DNA from: Epilithonimonas sp042695135
GTDB taxonomy: Bacteria > Bacteroidota > Bacteroidia > Flavobacteriales > Weeksellaceae
DNA: 64,000 bases
Assembly: GCF_042695135.1 (NCBI RefSeq)
Contig: NZ_CP170547.1
Coordinates: forward strand, 1,922,001-1,986,000
Direction of reading: 5' to 3'
Shown: piece by piece, positions 8,921 to 18,478 of the stretch
How positions within the stretch are numbered: the stretch's first letter is position 1
How the letters are laid out: every line of letters starts with the position of its first letter
Notes under the pieces: model-generated
Told to the model about the DNA's origin: nothing
What the model saw: the letters and a program-made list of their open reading frames with translations, nothing else
The model's database searches: none
Made by a program: the position numbers and the translations under genes

Positions 8921-11191
8921 ATGAAAATCATCCATTTTTTTACAATTACAATAATGAGTTTGACAACTACCATAAACGCACAACAAAAGCTGAATCCCGA
9001 AATAGAAAAGAAAATTGACGCCCTGATGTCTAAGATGACTTTGGAAGAAAAAGTGGGGCAGATGAATCAATATAATGGATTCTGGGACGTAACAGGTCCA
9101 GCACCTGTAGGCGGAACTGCTGAACAGAAATATGAAAATATCAAAAAAGGATTGGTGGGTTCTATGCTAACTGTTCGTGGTGTTGCAGAAGTGAAAGCCG
9201 TCCAAAAAATTGCAGTGGAGCAAACCAGATTGGGAATTCCGTTAATCATTGGATTTGATGTCATTCACGGATATAAAACTTTAAGCCCTATACCTCTGGC
9301 GGAAGCAGCAAGCTGGGATATGAAAGCCATAGAAAAATCAGCAGAAACTGCCGCCTCCGAAGCTGCTGCATCCGGCATAAACTGGACTTTTGGTCCTATG
9401 ATGGATATTTCGAAAGACGCAAGATGGGGTAGAGTTATGGAAGGCGCCGGTGAAGATCCTTATCTTGGAGGAAAAGTGGCCGCAGCAAGAGTAAGAGGTT
9501 TTCAGGGCGATAATACATTTAAATCTCCACTCAGAATTGCTGCAACGGCAAAGCATTTTGCCGCTTATGGTTTTGTCGAAAGTGCTTTAGAATATAATGC
9601 GGCGGAAATCAGCACCAATACACTTTACAATCAGGTTTTACCGCCGTTTAAATCCGCTGTAGATGCAGGATTACGAAGTGTTATGACCTCTTTTAATACA
9701 GTCAACGGAATTCCGGCCTCAGGAGATCAATACCTTTTAAGAGATGTACTGAAAAATAAATGGGGATTTTCAGGATTTGTAATTTCAGATTGGGCTTCCA
9801 TCAGAGAGATGATTCCTTGGGGATTTTCAAAAGACGAAAATGCAGCCGCAAAATCTGCCGTTGAGGCGGGAACCGATATGGATATGGAAGGCGGCATTTA
9901 TTTCCCTTATTTAATTGATTTGGTAAAACAAGGAAAAGTAAAACAGGAATATCTGGATGATGCTGTGCGAAGAATTTTAAGAGTCAAATATGAGTTGGGA
10001 TTATTTGATGATCCTTACCGTTTTCTTAATGAAAAACGTGAAAAGGAAGTTGTTGGAAGTAAAGCTAACAGAGAGGCTGTTCTTGATATTGCAAAAAAAT
10101 CTATAGTTCTGCTTAAGAATGAAAAGAGCTTACTTCCCCTCAAAAAATCTGGACAAAAAATTGCTGTTTTAGGGTCTTTGGCAGAAAGTAAAAACTCACC
10201 CTTGGGAAGTTGGAGAATAGCGGCAGATAACAATACTGCAGTTTCTGTTTTGGAAGGATTACAACAATACAAAGGCAATTCTTTAAATTATGTAAAAGGC
10301 CTCGAATTGACTAAAGTTGAGCCGACATTCCTGACTGAGGTTGAATATAATACAACTGACAGAAGTGGTTTTGAAGCAGCAAAAAAGGCAGCCAGAGAAG
10401 CTGATGTTGTCGTAATGGTTTTAGGTGAGCATGGATTCAGTTCCGGGGAGGCCAGAAGCAGAACAAATATTGATCTGCCTGGTCTTCAGCAGGAATTTTT
10501 AGAGGAAATATACAATGTAAATTCCAACATTGTATTGGTTTTGAATAATGGACGACCTCTTACCATCCCCTGGGCAGCGGAACATATCCCCGCTATTCTG
10601 GAAGCTTGGCATCTGGGGACGGAAACCGGCAATGCAGTGGCTCAGGTATTGTATGGGGATTACAACCCAAGTGGAAAACTACCGATGAGTTTTCCAAGAA
10701 ATGTTGGTCAGATACCAATCTCATATAACCATTACAGCACCGGAAGGTTTACCAATAAAGATAATAACGTGTTCTGGAGCCATTATTCTGATGTGGATAA
10801 AACGCCACTCTATCCATTTGGCTTTGGATTGAGCTACACTACTTTTGAATATTCTAATCTGAGAATTAATAAAAAATCTTTTACAAAGGGAGAAAAAATT
10901 ATTGTAAGTGTTGATTTGAAAAATACAGGTAAAGTAAAAGGTAAGGAAGTGGCGCAGTTATATCTGCATGACGAATTTTCATCTGTAATTAAACCGGTAA
11001 AAGAACTTAAAGGTTTTGAACTGGTGGAATTAAAACCAGGCGAAAGTAAAAGCATCAATTTTACGCTTAGTGATTACGAAATGGGATTTTATAATAGTCA
11101 GTATGAATTTGTAATTGAACCCGGAACTTTCAAAGTGATGGTTGGAGGAAGTTCGGATACCATATTATCACAGAATATTGAATTATTCTGA
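8921..11191 (+). CDS. bglX: GH3 beta-glucosidase
   Basis: The start at 8921 gives a signal peptide (MKIIHFFTITIMSLTTTINAQ); the open frame runs upstream to 8816 inside the previous gene, but that extension has no signal sequence. The 756-residue protein has the BglX layout: N-terminal GH3 barrel with MDISKDARWGRVMEGAGEDP, nucleophile Asp290 in GFVISDWASI, an alpha/beta sandwich domain, and a C-terminal fibronectin III-like domain (LKNTGKVKGKEVAQLYLHD). It would release glucose or mannose from oligosaccharides in the periplasm. The start lies ten bases after the esterase stop. It is the last gene of the operon, followed by a terminator. Confidence 0.9.
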   Translation: MKIIHFFTITIMSLTTTINAQQKLNPEIEKKIDALMSKMTLEEKVGQMNQYNGFWDVTGPAPVGGTAEQKYENIKKGLVGSMLTVRGVAEVKAVQKIAVEQTRLGIPLIIGFDVIHGYKTLSPIPLAEAASWDMKAIEKSAETAASEAAASGINWTFGPMMDISKDARWGRVMEGAGEDPYLGGKVAAARVRGFQGDNTFKSPLRIAATAKHFAAYGFVESALEYNAAEISTNTLYNQVLPPFKSAVDAGLRSVMTSFNTVNGIPASGDQYLLRDVLKNKWGFSGFVISDWASIREMIPWGFSKDENAAAKSAVEAGTDMDMEGGIYFPYLIDLVKQGKVKQEYLDDAVRRILRVKYELGLFDDPYRFLNEKREKEVVGSKANREAVLDIAKKSIVLLKNEKSLLPLKKSGQKIAVLGSLAESKNSPLGSWRIAADNNTAVSVLEGLQQYKGNSLNYVKGLELTKVEPTFLTEVEYNTTDRSGFEAAKKAAREADVVVMVLGEHGFSSGEARSRTNIDLPGLQQEFLEEIYNVNSNIVLVLNNGRPLTIPWAAEHIPAILEAWHLGTETGNAVAQVLYGDYNPSGKLPMSFPRNVGQIPISYNHYSTGRFTNKDNNVFWSHYSDVDKTPLYPFGFGLSYTTFEYSNLRINKKSFTKGEKIIVSVDLKNTGKVKGKEVAQLYLHDEFSSVIKPVKELKGFELVELKPGESKSINFTLSDYEMGFYNSQYEFVIEPGTFKVMVGGSSDTILSQNIELF

Positions 11192-11281
11192 TAGAATGAA
11201 GATGGGATCATAATTAATAACGAAGTATAAATCGTCATATTTTTTATTTATCCCTTGCTTTCAAATCTTCATTGAAAAAAG

Positions 11282-11309
11282 AGCAGTGACATTAATCGCT
11301 GCTTTTTTT
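11282..11309 (+). terminator. Terminator of the mannan operon
   Basis: An 8-bp stem (AGCAGTGA pairing with TCGCTGCT, one G-T pair) with a six-base loop is followed by a run of seven T residues. It lies 90 bases after the GH3 stop codon and closes the operon. Confidence 0.8.
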
Positions 11310-11326
11310 ATAAAAAATTACAGTAT

Positions 11327-11470
11327 TCATAAAAATTGATCTAAAGGACCTAAATCTTCGAAATAATCATAATCCCTTGATTTGACTGACTGATCACACC
11401 ATCATTTTCATATTTCTTCATTAGTACTGCTTCCACATTGAAACTCATATAGGTACAAAAGTGAACACCG
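11327..11470 (-). pseudogene. Possible decayed coding remnant, reverse strand
   Basis: Read on the minus strand, this stretch gives about 45 protein-like residues ending in a segment like KKYENDGVISQSNQGIMII. It then needs a frame change to continue as EDLGPLDQFL before a TGA at 11329-11327. No start codon or full domain is present. The pattern resembles the end of a winged-helix regulator, but the match is too short to name a family. It lies in a patch that also contains two other broken genes. Confidence 0.22.
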
Positions 11471-11480
11471 GAGAAATGAA

Positions 11481-11955
11481 ATGGTAAAATTTAAAATAAT
11501 CTTCAGCCTGATACTGCTTATTGCGTTATCAGGCTGTTCTTTAAACCAAAAGAAAATGACGAACCTTGAAATTATAAAAAGCACGTACGAAGGAAAAAAC
11601 TTCGGAAGAAAACGGTAAAAACCTGGCGAAATATATAACAGATGACATCTCGTGGACAGAAGCTAAAGGTTTTCCTTGTGCAGGAACTTATATTGGCTTG
11701 GACGAAATAACCAAAAATGTTTTTAGCCGATTGGGAAGCGAATGGATTGATTATAAATTCACTCCGGAAGATTATGTAGCCAGTGATGATAAAGTGGTGG
11801 CGTACAGAACTTATACCGAAACTTACAAAATTACAGGAAAGCCATTCTCTGCAAGGGTAGCGCACATCTGGAAATTAAAAGATGGTAAAATTCTCAGCTT
11901 TGAGCAGTTTGTGGATAGTCAGCCGGTAAATGATGCAATGGAAAGCAATAACTAG
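11481..11955 (+). pseudogene. Frameshifted SnoaL-like (NTF2 fold) lipoprotein
   Basis: The frame starting at 11481 encodes a lipoprotein signal (MVKFKIIFSLILLIALSGC) and runs to a TAA at about 11620. The matching continuation is in another frame from about 11600: SEENGKNLAKYITDDISW and then a SnoaL/ketosteroid-isomerase-like domain ending FVDSQPVNDAMESNN at 11955. One extra A in the six-A run at 11594-11599 explains the break. Without it the protein would be about 157 residues with an NTF2-like ester-cyclase or nutrient-binding fold. The break could be a true pseudogene, a slipped-strand variant or a sequencing error. Confidence 0.65.
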
Positions 11956-12081
11956 TTGCCAGACAATATAGATAAAAGTAATTAAGATTAGTTTATGTAC
12001 CTAATTTTATTAAATAATTGATTCTTTTATAAACTTCCAAAATCACTAAACTCAAATTTTTCAGTTTCGAAGTATCAGCAA

Positions 12082-12113
12082 AGCCCCATTTGAAAAAGTG
12101 GGTTTTTCTTTAT
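12082..12113 (+). terminator. Weak terminator-like hairpin
   Basis: AAGCCCCA at the left pairs imperfectly with TGGGTTT at the right, followed by a short T-rich tract. It may be a relic terminator of the frameshifted lipoprotein gene. Confidence 0.3.
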
Positions 12114-12132
12114 ATAATAGCTATACCAAACC

Positions 12133-12273
12133 ATGTCATTCGTTGACTACATGAATGATATGGTAATGCTGCAAAAATCAAAATATTCCTATGCGATGGA
12201 AAATGCCCATCAATCTGTCTGCGATCAAAAGTTGAAAGAATTATCGAAGAATAATTCCTGTTTCCTGTCTTGA
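12133..12273 (+). pseudogene. C-terminal fragment of a Cof-type HAD phosphatase
   Basis: Forty-six residues read MSFVDYMNDMVMLQKSKYSY and continue AMENAHQSVCDQKLKEL. This resembles the motif IV region of Cof-type HAD phosphatases (FGDxxNDxxMxxxAGxSxAMxNAxxxVK), with the usual FGD replaced by FVD. The nucleophile domain (DxDGT) and cap domain are absent upstream. It therefore appears to be a relic of a larger gene and not a functional small protein. Confidence 0.55.
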
Positions 12274-12296
12274 AGATTAATAGAGTCTAATAAATA

Positions 12297-12656
12297 TTAT
12301 GTCAGTTCATAATTTAAAATAACCAAACTCAGGATGAAATGAACGAAATCCTGCTCTGCTTCTTTTCTGTTGATCAGCTTTTTTTTGTAATGAGGAGAGT
12401 AGAGTACTTTTATAAGCTTTTGGTATTTGGCAAATTCATCATTTCTGATATATGTATTAAGATTCCCGTCTTTCTTTTTTAAAATCTCATCTTGCAGGCT
12501 TCTCACTTTGAATAAAACTTCACAAAGCTTTGCGTTGGATCCTACTTTCGTATTATATCTCTCAACAATATTAATTTTAAATGTGTCGAGTAAAATATTG
12601 TTAAAGATGATGTTTGAGTTAGAATCTTGTGTGACAAGTTCGAGTTTATAGTTCAC
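12297..12656 (-). CDS. Hypothetical protein, 119 residues
   Basis: I do not recognise this protein. It has no signal peptide or membrane segment, is rich in Asn, Lys and Ile, and is probably mostly helical (LCEVLFKVRSLQDEILKKKD). The opposite strand carries a shorter open frame that looks less protein-like. It stands alone between a relic patch and a TPR regulator on the other strand. Whether it is expressed is uncertain. Confidence 0.4.
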   Translation of the reverse strand: MNYKLELVTQDSNSNIIFNNILLDTFKINIVERYNTKVGSNAKLCEVLFKVRSLQDEILKKKDGNLNTYIRNDEFAKYQKLIKVLYSPHYKKKLINRKEAEQDFVHFILSLVILNYELT

Positions 12657-12897
12657 AGATTTTGCTTTCTACAAATGTAATTAAATACTACTATGAAACC
12701 TATAATTATAGTAACAAAACATTATATTCTATTAACAAAAAGTTACTGCATAATACATAATACAGACAAACAGTGACTTCCGTAACATGAATGGATTTTA
12801 TAAACAGGTTTTACAATTATTCTGATGCTGTTTTTTATTTCATTTTTTGATTTTATGATTAATTATATCTATATTTCGTTAACGATTTTACAAAAAG

Positions 12898-14526
12898 ATG
12901 AGATTATTTATAAAAATAATATCCATAAGCCTGCTATTTACATTTTCTTCGAAGACATTTGGGCAGTCACAAAAAGAATGTGAAGTCATTATTGATTCCG
13001 CAATTCAGAAAATGTTCAGAAAAGAACACACCAAGTCACTGGAAATGCTGATCCGTGTAAAAACCGTTTCCGAACAAAAAAAATGGGATAAAGCAAACTT
13101 CCGCGCAACCAACAATATAGGACTGAATTATTACCTGATGACGGACTTCGGCGAAGCTTTGAAATATTATCTGGAAGCTTACGACATTGCAGCCAATATG
13201 CCCGATAAAAAACATATAATGACGGTCGTCAATAATATTGCAATTCTTTATTTTCAGGAAAAAAATAATAAAAAAGCCTACGAATATTTCCTAAAAGCCT
13301 ATCAAACGGCGAAAGAAAACAACCGCAATGATAAAGCCGGCGCTTACGCCGTGAATCTTGGTCTGGTACTGAATAAACTGAATAAAACCAATGAAGCTTA
13401 TCAATATATCCAGGAAGCAGAAGTTCTGACGAAAGACGATCCGAAAGTCAATATAATGAACAAAATGGCTTTGGCAGAAAATCTTTATTTAAAAAAGAAA
13501 TATAAAGAATCCGAAACGATTATTGACCATCTGATTCCTAAACTTGAAGCCGATAATCAAACAGAAAATTTGGTTTTCATCCTGCTGATAAAAGCTCAGA
13601 TCAATGAGAAAAAAGGCGATTATAATCTGGCAAAATCTCTTGCTCTGCAGACCCGAAGACTATCGCCAAATATCAATAATAGGGAGGAAGTGTACAATTA
13701 TCTTTCTAAAATAAACGCGGCAACCAAAAATTATGATGAATCTTTGAAATATAAAGATTCTGTAATTGTTACCAACGATTCGATTTCGAAAATCAATAAT
13801 TCTGCATTGTTCAACAATGGAAAAATCAAGTTCGAAATGCAGAATTACCAGTTCGAGCTCAAAGAAAGCCACCAGCGCCTGAAAGATGAAAGGAAGATTT
13901 TCTACATTATTATTGGTTCTGCTTTGATCATCATTCTACTGATTCTTCTTTTCCTGTACAACAATTCTATCAAATACAAACAGCAGAAACAGATCACACA
14001 GCTGGAATTTGAGAAAAAACAAAGCGATAACCTTATTTTGACCCAACAGCTCAAGGAACAGGAAACCTTGTCTTTGCTGGAAAAAGAACGCCTGAAAAAT
14101 GAGATTGAACAACAAAACCGCCAATTGACTTCCCAGGCTCTCACAATATCCAGCAGAAATGAAGTGGTGGAAGAGATTATTGAAGCAATTGTCAATCAGC
14201 CGGAGATTTCTAACAATCCTAATTTGGTAAAGTCCATCAAGGATTTGAAGATACAGCTGAAAAGCAACAACCAATGGGATAGTTTTTTCAAACATTTTGA
14301 AGGTGTGAATCAGAATTTCATCACCACGCTAAAGGAAAGGCATCCGGATCTGAGCTCTTCTGAGGTAAGATTTATCTGTTATGTTTATATGAATCTGAGT
14401 CATAAAGAGATTGCCTCTATCCTCAACATCAGCCCGGAATCCTGCAGAAAAAGAAAGGAAAGAATCTCCAAAAAGCTTAATTTGACAGAAGGAATTAATT
14501 TATTCGACTATATATCAGCGATTTAA
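12898..14526 (+). CDS. TPR repeat, membrane-anchored LuxR-type HTH regulator
   Basis: The 542-residue protein has a signal peptide (ending TFGQ) and a TPR domain over about residues 30-300 (for example NNIGLNYYLMTDFGEALKYYLEAYD). A transmembrane helix near 335-355 (IFYIIIGSALIIILLILLFL) precedes a coiled coil, and a C-terminal helix-turn-helix follows with SSSEVRFICYVYMNLSHKEIASILNISPES. This layout (periplasmic TPR sensor, one membrane helix, cytoplasmic HTH) is common in Bacteroidetes. Ligand and targets are unknown. The gene directly downstream encodes a T9SS-exported protein, a possible target. Confidence 0.85.
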   Translation: MRLFIKIISISLLFTFSSKTFGQSQKECEVIIDSAIQKMFRKEHTKSLEMLIRVKTVSEQKKWDKANFRATNNIGLNYYLMTDFGEALKYYLEAYDIAANMPDKKHIMTVVNNIAILYFQEKNNKKAYEYFLKAYQTAKENNRNDKAGAYAVNLGLVLNKLNKTNEAYQYIQEAEVLTKDDPKVNIMNKMALAENLYLKKKYKESETIIDHLIPKLEADNQTENLVFILLIKAQINEKKGDYNLAKSLALQTRRLSPNINNREEVYNYLSKINAATKNYDESLKYKDSVIVTNDSISKINNSALFNNGKIKFEMQNYQFELKESHQRLKDERKIFYIIIGSALIIILLILLFLYNNSIKYKQQKQITQLEFEKKQSDNLILTQQLKEQETLSLLEKERLKNEIEQQNRQLTSQALTISSRNEVVEEIIEAIVNQPEISNNPNLVKSIKDLKIQLKSNNQWDSFFKHFEGVNQNFITTLKERHPDLSSSEVRFICYVYMNLSHKEIASILNISPESCRKRKERISKKLNLTEGINLFDYISAI

Positions 14527-14633
14527 ATATATAACGGTCACAAATAAAAATTATTGATGTCACAATATGTCACGCTATTATTGATATGAATATTTTGCTT
14601 TTTCATCAATTTTACACAAATAAATTTTTGAAT

Positions 14634-16964
14634 ATGAAGAAAATATTGATTCTTTTTTTATTAGCAATCTGTTCGAGCCTTTCGACAAAGTTGACGGCTC
14701 AGATGTCATTTATAACCTCTGGAGATTATGGTCAGGTCTTCGATGTAACTTATGATCCAAATAAATCTGACGTGTTATATGCTCACACAGTCACCAACCA
14801 CATAGTAAAAAGTTCTGACAACGGGCAAAACTGGGAAGTTGTGTATTCCTTTCCATTGGATCTTCACTTTGGGACAATCAAAGAACTGAGATGGACGCAA
14901 GACCAAAAATATTTATCCTTTATGATTCAGGCAGAAGGTTCGGTTTATAATCAGGTAATCATTTTTGATCCGGCGACTAAAGCAGTTGTCAAAAGACTGG
15001 ATTCTCCGAACGGAAATATGCCCGGAAATCTTATAGTTTCTTACTCCGTGACCGGTGATAATTTGGAAAATATTCTCCTGCATACAACGTATATGTACAA
15101 TTTTGGCCTTGTTACCGAGGTTTTCTACAGCAAAGATGCCGGTAATAACTGGCAGAAAGTTTACACAAGTACCGATAATGATGGCGTTCACGTGAATAAT
15201 GTCGCCATATCTCCGGCGGATCCGGATAAAATTTTTCTGGCAAGAGGATTTTCTCCCGGAATAAAATACGGCGGATTATTTGTTTCCGAAGATTCCGGAA
15301 ATACCTGGACAGAAAAAATTGAAGGAAATAATTACTCAGCAATCACTTTTGATCCGGTCGATCCTCAAAAAATGTTTTTAGGAACTTTTTATCTTGCTGA
15401 AAATCAAACAGAGAATCTTTACAGATCAAACGACGGCGGAAACACCTGGAACACTGTTCCTATCAACTGGACAGATCTTTCTATCAACAGCATTCAAAAA
15501 ATCATTATCAACCCAAAAAATACCAATGAAGTGATGGTTTTGGAAGAAAATGAAATTGTCATCTCAAAAGATGGCGGCAACAGCTGGACAAATTATGTTT
15601 ATCCGGACAATGATCTTGAAAATAAATATTATTACGGGCTGAATGCTTCCTATAATCCTTCAAACAGTGCCGAAGTGATTATCAGTTCCAATTATTATCC
15701 TTTCAGATCTTTGGATGGCGGCACTACTTTGGCAAGATTTAAAAATCCTTTTGGCAATAATACTGAAAAAGTGAGTTTCCATAAGAATACGGAAAAGCAT
15801 CTGTATTACGGTCTTAGAAGAGGATTCATTCATAAAGATTTCCAAAACGGCCAGACAACAGCAATTGGACTTCAACCTATTAATTTCTTCCCGAACTACT
15901 CAAACAACGGACTTTTCGCAGATCCTTTGGTGGCTGGAAGAGTTTACATAAGCAACAGTGGTTTTAACGGATTTACCTTTGCTGTAAGTACAAACCACGG
16001 TGTTAATTATTCTATTGGATACAGTGATTACGGACTTAATATTATGAAAATAGAAACGTCCAAACAGAACACAAACCATTCCTGGGTATCTTTCAGTGAG
16101 TCTGTGAGGAAATTCGATTTCAGTAATATGAGTTCCATTACGAGTGAAGAGGTGATACTCCCTTCTTTCGGGGTCGTATTTGGAATCAGTATAGATGATG
16201 TTAATGAAAATAATGTGCTTCTTTCCCAGAACAACGAGGTTTACAGAACAACAGATGGCGGACAAAACTGGACACCTTCCGAAAGTGGATTGGAAATTTT
16301 GGAACAAGACGCAGATTATATTTATGATATTACAAAAAATCCTTTTAATAAAAGCCAAATGCTCCTGTCAACAACCAAAGGAATTTTTATTTCCAATGAT
16401 GGAGGTGTAAAATGGACTCAGATATATAATGGCAATGTGATCAATAAAGCAGAATTTTCTCCCAACAAAAATGGAGTCATCGTAGCAACCTCAAATTATA
16501 TGGATGGAAGCGGAGATGGATACGCATATCCGCCTTCACAGGTGAGAATTATTTATTCTAAAGATTTTGGACAAAGCTGGAGCGAGGTTTCTCCGTCTGG
16601 ATTAGGTTATCTGTTTTCAGAATCTGCAGCGATTGACTTTATTGAAAATGATAAAGCGGACATTTATTTTAGTACATCAGATTTGGGGTTGGTAAAATAT
16701 CAAATCAGTCTGGAAACTTTGTCAAGCAATTCCAATAATATGTCAAAATCTGATATCATTGTCTATCCGAATCCGACATCAGATTACATTAACATCTCAA
16801 GTGATCAGGTCAAGGAAATTACTGTTTTAGATTTTACAGGCAAAATACTTTTTAAATCAGCTTCCAAAAAAGTAAATCTTTTTAATCTTCCTAGCGGCGT
16901 TTATGTTTTGAAAGCAACTTTAAATAACGGAAAATCGATATCCAAAAAGATTATCAAAAATTAA
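14634..16964 (+). CDS. T9SS-exported Asp-box (BNR) beta-propeller protein
   Basis: The start at 14634 opens a signal peptide (MKKILILFLLAICSSLSTKLTAQ); the ATG at 14586 is in frame but adds 16 residues. The 776-residue protein contains repeated Asp-box motifs of the S-x-D-x-G-x-x-W type (SSDNGQNW, SKDAGNNW, SEDSGNTW, SNDGGNTW, SKDGGNSW, TTDGGQNW, SKDFGQSW), as in sortilin/VPS10-like propellers. The last 75 residues (from IIVYPNPTSDYINIS to SKKIIKN) form a type A T9SS sorting domain, so it is exported to the surface or medium. A sialidase function is not supported; the substrate is unknown. Confidence 0.87.
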   Translation: MKKILILFLLAICSSLSTKLTAQMSFITSGDYGQVFDVTYDPNKSDVLYAHTVTNHIVKSSDNGQNWEVVYSFPLDLHFGTIKELRWTQDQKYLSFMIQAEGSVYNQVIIFDPATKAVVKRLDSPNGNMPGNLIVSYSVTGDNLENILLHTTYMYNFGLVTEVFYSKDAGNNWQKVYTSTDNDGVHVNNVAISPADPDKIFLARGFSPGIKYGGLFVSEDSGNTWTEKIEGNNYSAITFDPVDPQKMFLGTFYLAENQTENLYRSNDGGNTWNTVPINWTDLSINSIQKIIINPKNTNEVMVLEENEIVISKDGGNSWTNYVYPDNDLENKYYYGLNASYNPSNSAEVIISSNYYPFRSLDGGTTLARFKNPFGNNTEKVSFHKNTEKHLYYGLRRGFIHKDFQNGQTTAIGLQPINFFPNYSNNGLFADPLVAGRVYISNSGFNGFTFAVSTNHGVNYSIGYSDYGLNIMKIETSKQNTNHSWVSFSESVRKFDFSNMSSITSEEVILPSFGVVFGISIDDVNENNVLLSQNNEVYRTTDGGQNWTPSESGLEILEQDADYIYDITKNPFNKSQMLLSTTKGIFISNDGGVKWTQIYNGNVINKAEFSPNKNGVIVATSNYMDGSGDGYAYPPSQVRIIYSKDFGQSWSEVSPSGLGYLFSESAAIDFIENDKADIYFSTSDLGLVKYQISLETLSSNSNNMSKSDIIVYPNPTSDYINISSDQVKEITVLDFTGKILFKSASKKVNLFNLPSGVYVLKATLNNGKSISKKIIKN

Positions 16965-16995
16965 AATTAGTTAAAGATTCTGATAACATTATTGA

Positions 16996-17028
16996 AAAAG
17001 AGAGCAAATAAAGTTTTTGCTCTCTTTT
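16996..17028. terminator. Bidirectional terminator
   Basis: A perfect 13-bp stem (AAAAGAGAGCAAA pairing with TTTGCTCTCTTTT) with a short loop and flanking A and T tracts. It lies between the convergent T9SS gene and the sigma-factor operon and can serve both directions. Confidence 0.85.
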
Positions 17029-17117
17029 GTTTATATCGTCGAAATTAATATCTGGTAAAGCAATATTTTTTAGTTCTGTAAGATTTTAAAGATGTCAAAA
17101 GTTTTTATCATCTATCG

Positions 17118-17507
17118 CTATGTATCTTTCTTCGGAGTAATAAGTTTTTCACCAAATTGAATTAGAACAAATGCAATTATAAAGAATGCAAAAGTAAATT
17201 TATGTTGTAATAATACTAAGAATAACATCAGAATAAACTCTTTATTAAACAAACCGATAAACAGCGGAATATTTATTAACGCTAAAATAGAAACAAGACC
17301 ATAGATTTTTATATTAAACCTACGCTGTTGTTTCGCTTCAATCTTACGAACAATGTTCGTTGAAAATCCCAATGAAAAACTGTCAACACTTTCTTTCTCA
17401 AGATTGCTGTCCAGGAAATCATAAATTTCCGAATCAGGTTGTGAAATGTCCTGATTATTTTTATTTTCTTTTTGATTTTCGATGATTCTTTTTCTATGGG
17501 TATCCAT
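17118..17507 (-). CDS. Putative membrane protein coupled to ECF sigma factor
   Basis: The 129-residue protein has a charged N-terminal half (KRIIENQKENKNNQDIS..., residues 1-75) and two hydrophobic helices near 77-100 and 103-122. Its start overlaps the end of the sigma-factor gene by 14 bases, so the two are translated together. Position and layout suggest an anti-sigma-like partner that holds the sigma factor at the membrane, but no zinc-binding HxxxCxxC motif is present. No family name can be given. Confidence 0.65.
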   Translation of the reverse strand: MDTHRKRIIENQKENKNNQDISQPDSEIYDFLDSNLEKESVDSFSLGFSTNIVRKIEAKQQRRFNIKIYGLVSILALINIPLFIGLFNKEFILMLFLVLLQHKFTFAFFIIAFVLIQFGEKLITPKKDT

Positions 17508-18039
17508 CTTTCTGTAATTTTTCTTTTAATAATTTTCTGGCCCGCAGAAGATATACTTTTATCGTTCCTTCGGGGAATTTTGTGATCTTCTGAATTTCCA
17601 AGATAGTCAGTTCATCTAAATGATACAGCGTGATCACCGTTCTGTATTGTAATGGAAGCTCACGAATTAATTTGTTTAAATAGTCATCAAATTCTTTCCC
17701 GATCAGCTTAGATTCCGGTGTTTCCGAAGAAAACTGAAAATCAACATTGTCATCCAAATTGTCATATTTCTTTTTGACTTCCTTTTTCAGGTAATTGATG
17801 GCAATATTATAGGTGATCTTGGCGATCCAGGTTGATAATTTAGATTTTTTCTTGAATGATTTCAGGTTCTCAAAAACTTTGATAAAAACTTCCTGACCGA
17901 CATCTTCGATATCTTCATCACTGGTCAGCATCCTGTTCAGAATAGAGTAGACCAGGTTCTGATACTGTTTTACAACGATCTGAAAAGTATTCAGGTTGCC
18001 TTTTAAAATATCAGAAATGACTTTCTCTTCATCGAACAT
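17494..18039 (-). CDS. ECF-type RNA polymerase sigma factor
   Basis: The protein has 181 residues, usual for group 4 sigma factors. The sigma-70 region 2 segment (VKQYQNLVYSILNRMLTSDE, then DIEDVGQEVFIKVFENLKSF) and the region 4 helix-turn-helix (LPLQYRTVITLYHLDELTIL..., then GTIKVYLLRARKLL) are clear. It is transcribed away from a small membrane protein and an outer-membrane barrel gene. The overlapping downstream membrane protein is a likely regulator. Confidence 0.92.
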   Translation of the reverse strand: MFDEEKVISDILKGNLNTFQIVVKQYQNLVYSILNRMLTSDEDIEDVGQEVFIKVFENLKSFKKKSKLSTWIAKITYNIAINYLKKEVKKKYDNLDDNVDFQFSSETPESKLIGKEFDDYLNKLIRELPLQYRTVITLYHLDELTILEIQKITKFPEGTIKVYLLRARKLLKEKLQKDGYP

Positions 18040-18145
18040 ATTCTATTAGACACTGTTTTTTAATTTCGGTTACAATTTTCTAATGTATTCAAAATTTTGT
18101 AACCTAAAATGTATTTATTTGTCTATTGGTTTAAAATCATCTACA

Positions 18146-18478
18146 ATGAAACATCTTGCACCCTTTATAGTAATGATCGCAATATTGATTGCAATCTCCG
18201 TCGTAATAGTAGTTTTGACAAATTATGACCTAAAAAAGAAGATACTTAATAAAGAAAATATTGATGATAAAATGTTTCTCATCCTCAATAATCTGACAGG
18301 ATTCGGACCGGAAATGCTGAAGTGGGGAATTATATTACTCTTTGGCGGAATCGGGCTGATAGTGTTGGAATTTCTTCCGTACAATGAAGATTCGCCGCTT
18401 CCTTACGGAGTGATGACAGTCTTTGTATCAATCGGCTTTCTTAGCTATTATTTCCTTATCAAAAATCAGAAGAAATAG
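18146..18478 (+). CDS. Small inner-membrane protein, DUF6249-like
   Basis: The start at 18146 (MKHLAPFIVMIAILIAISVV) puts a membrane helix at the N-terminus; an upstream in-frame ATG at 18083 overlaps the presumed promoter region. The protein has 110 residues with three predicted membrane helices, near 5-25, 56-77 and 84-105, and a charged cytoplasmic loop. Similar small membrane proteins often sit beside ECF sigma factors in Bacteroidetes. Its function is unknown. Confidence 0.62.
   Translation: MKHLAPFIVMIAILIAISVVIVVLTNYDLKKKILNKENIDDKMFLILNNLTGFGPEMLKWGIILLFGGIGLIVLEFLPYNEDSPLPYGVMTVFVSIGFLSYYFLIKNQKK

Noticed and set aside
15900..16358. 152-residue reverse-strand frame within the Asp-box T9SS gene
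   Set aside because: It is a shadow of the repeated coding strand with no recognisable domain.
17118..17507. Classical zinc-binding anti-sigma factor
   Set aside because: No HxxxCxxC motif; only position and membrane helices support a sigma-partner role.
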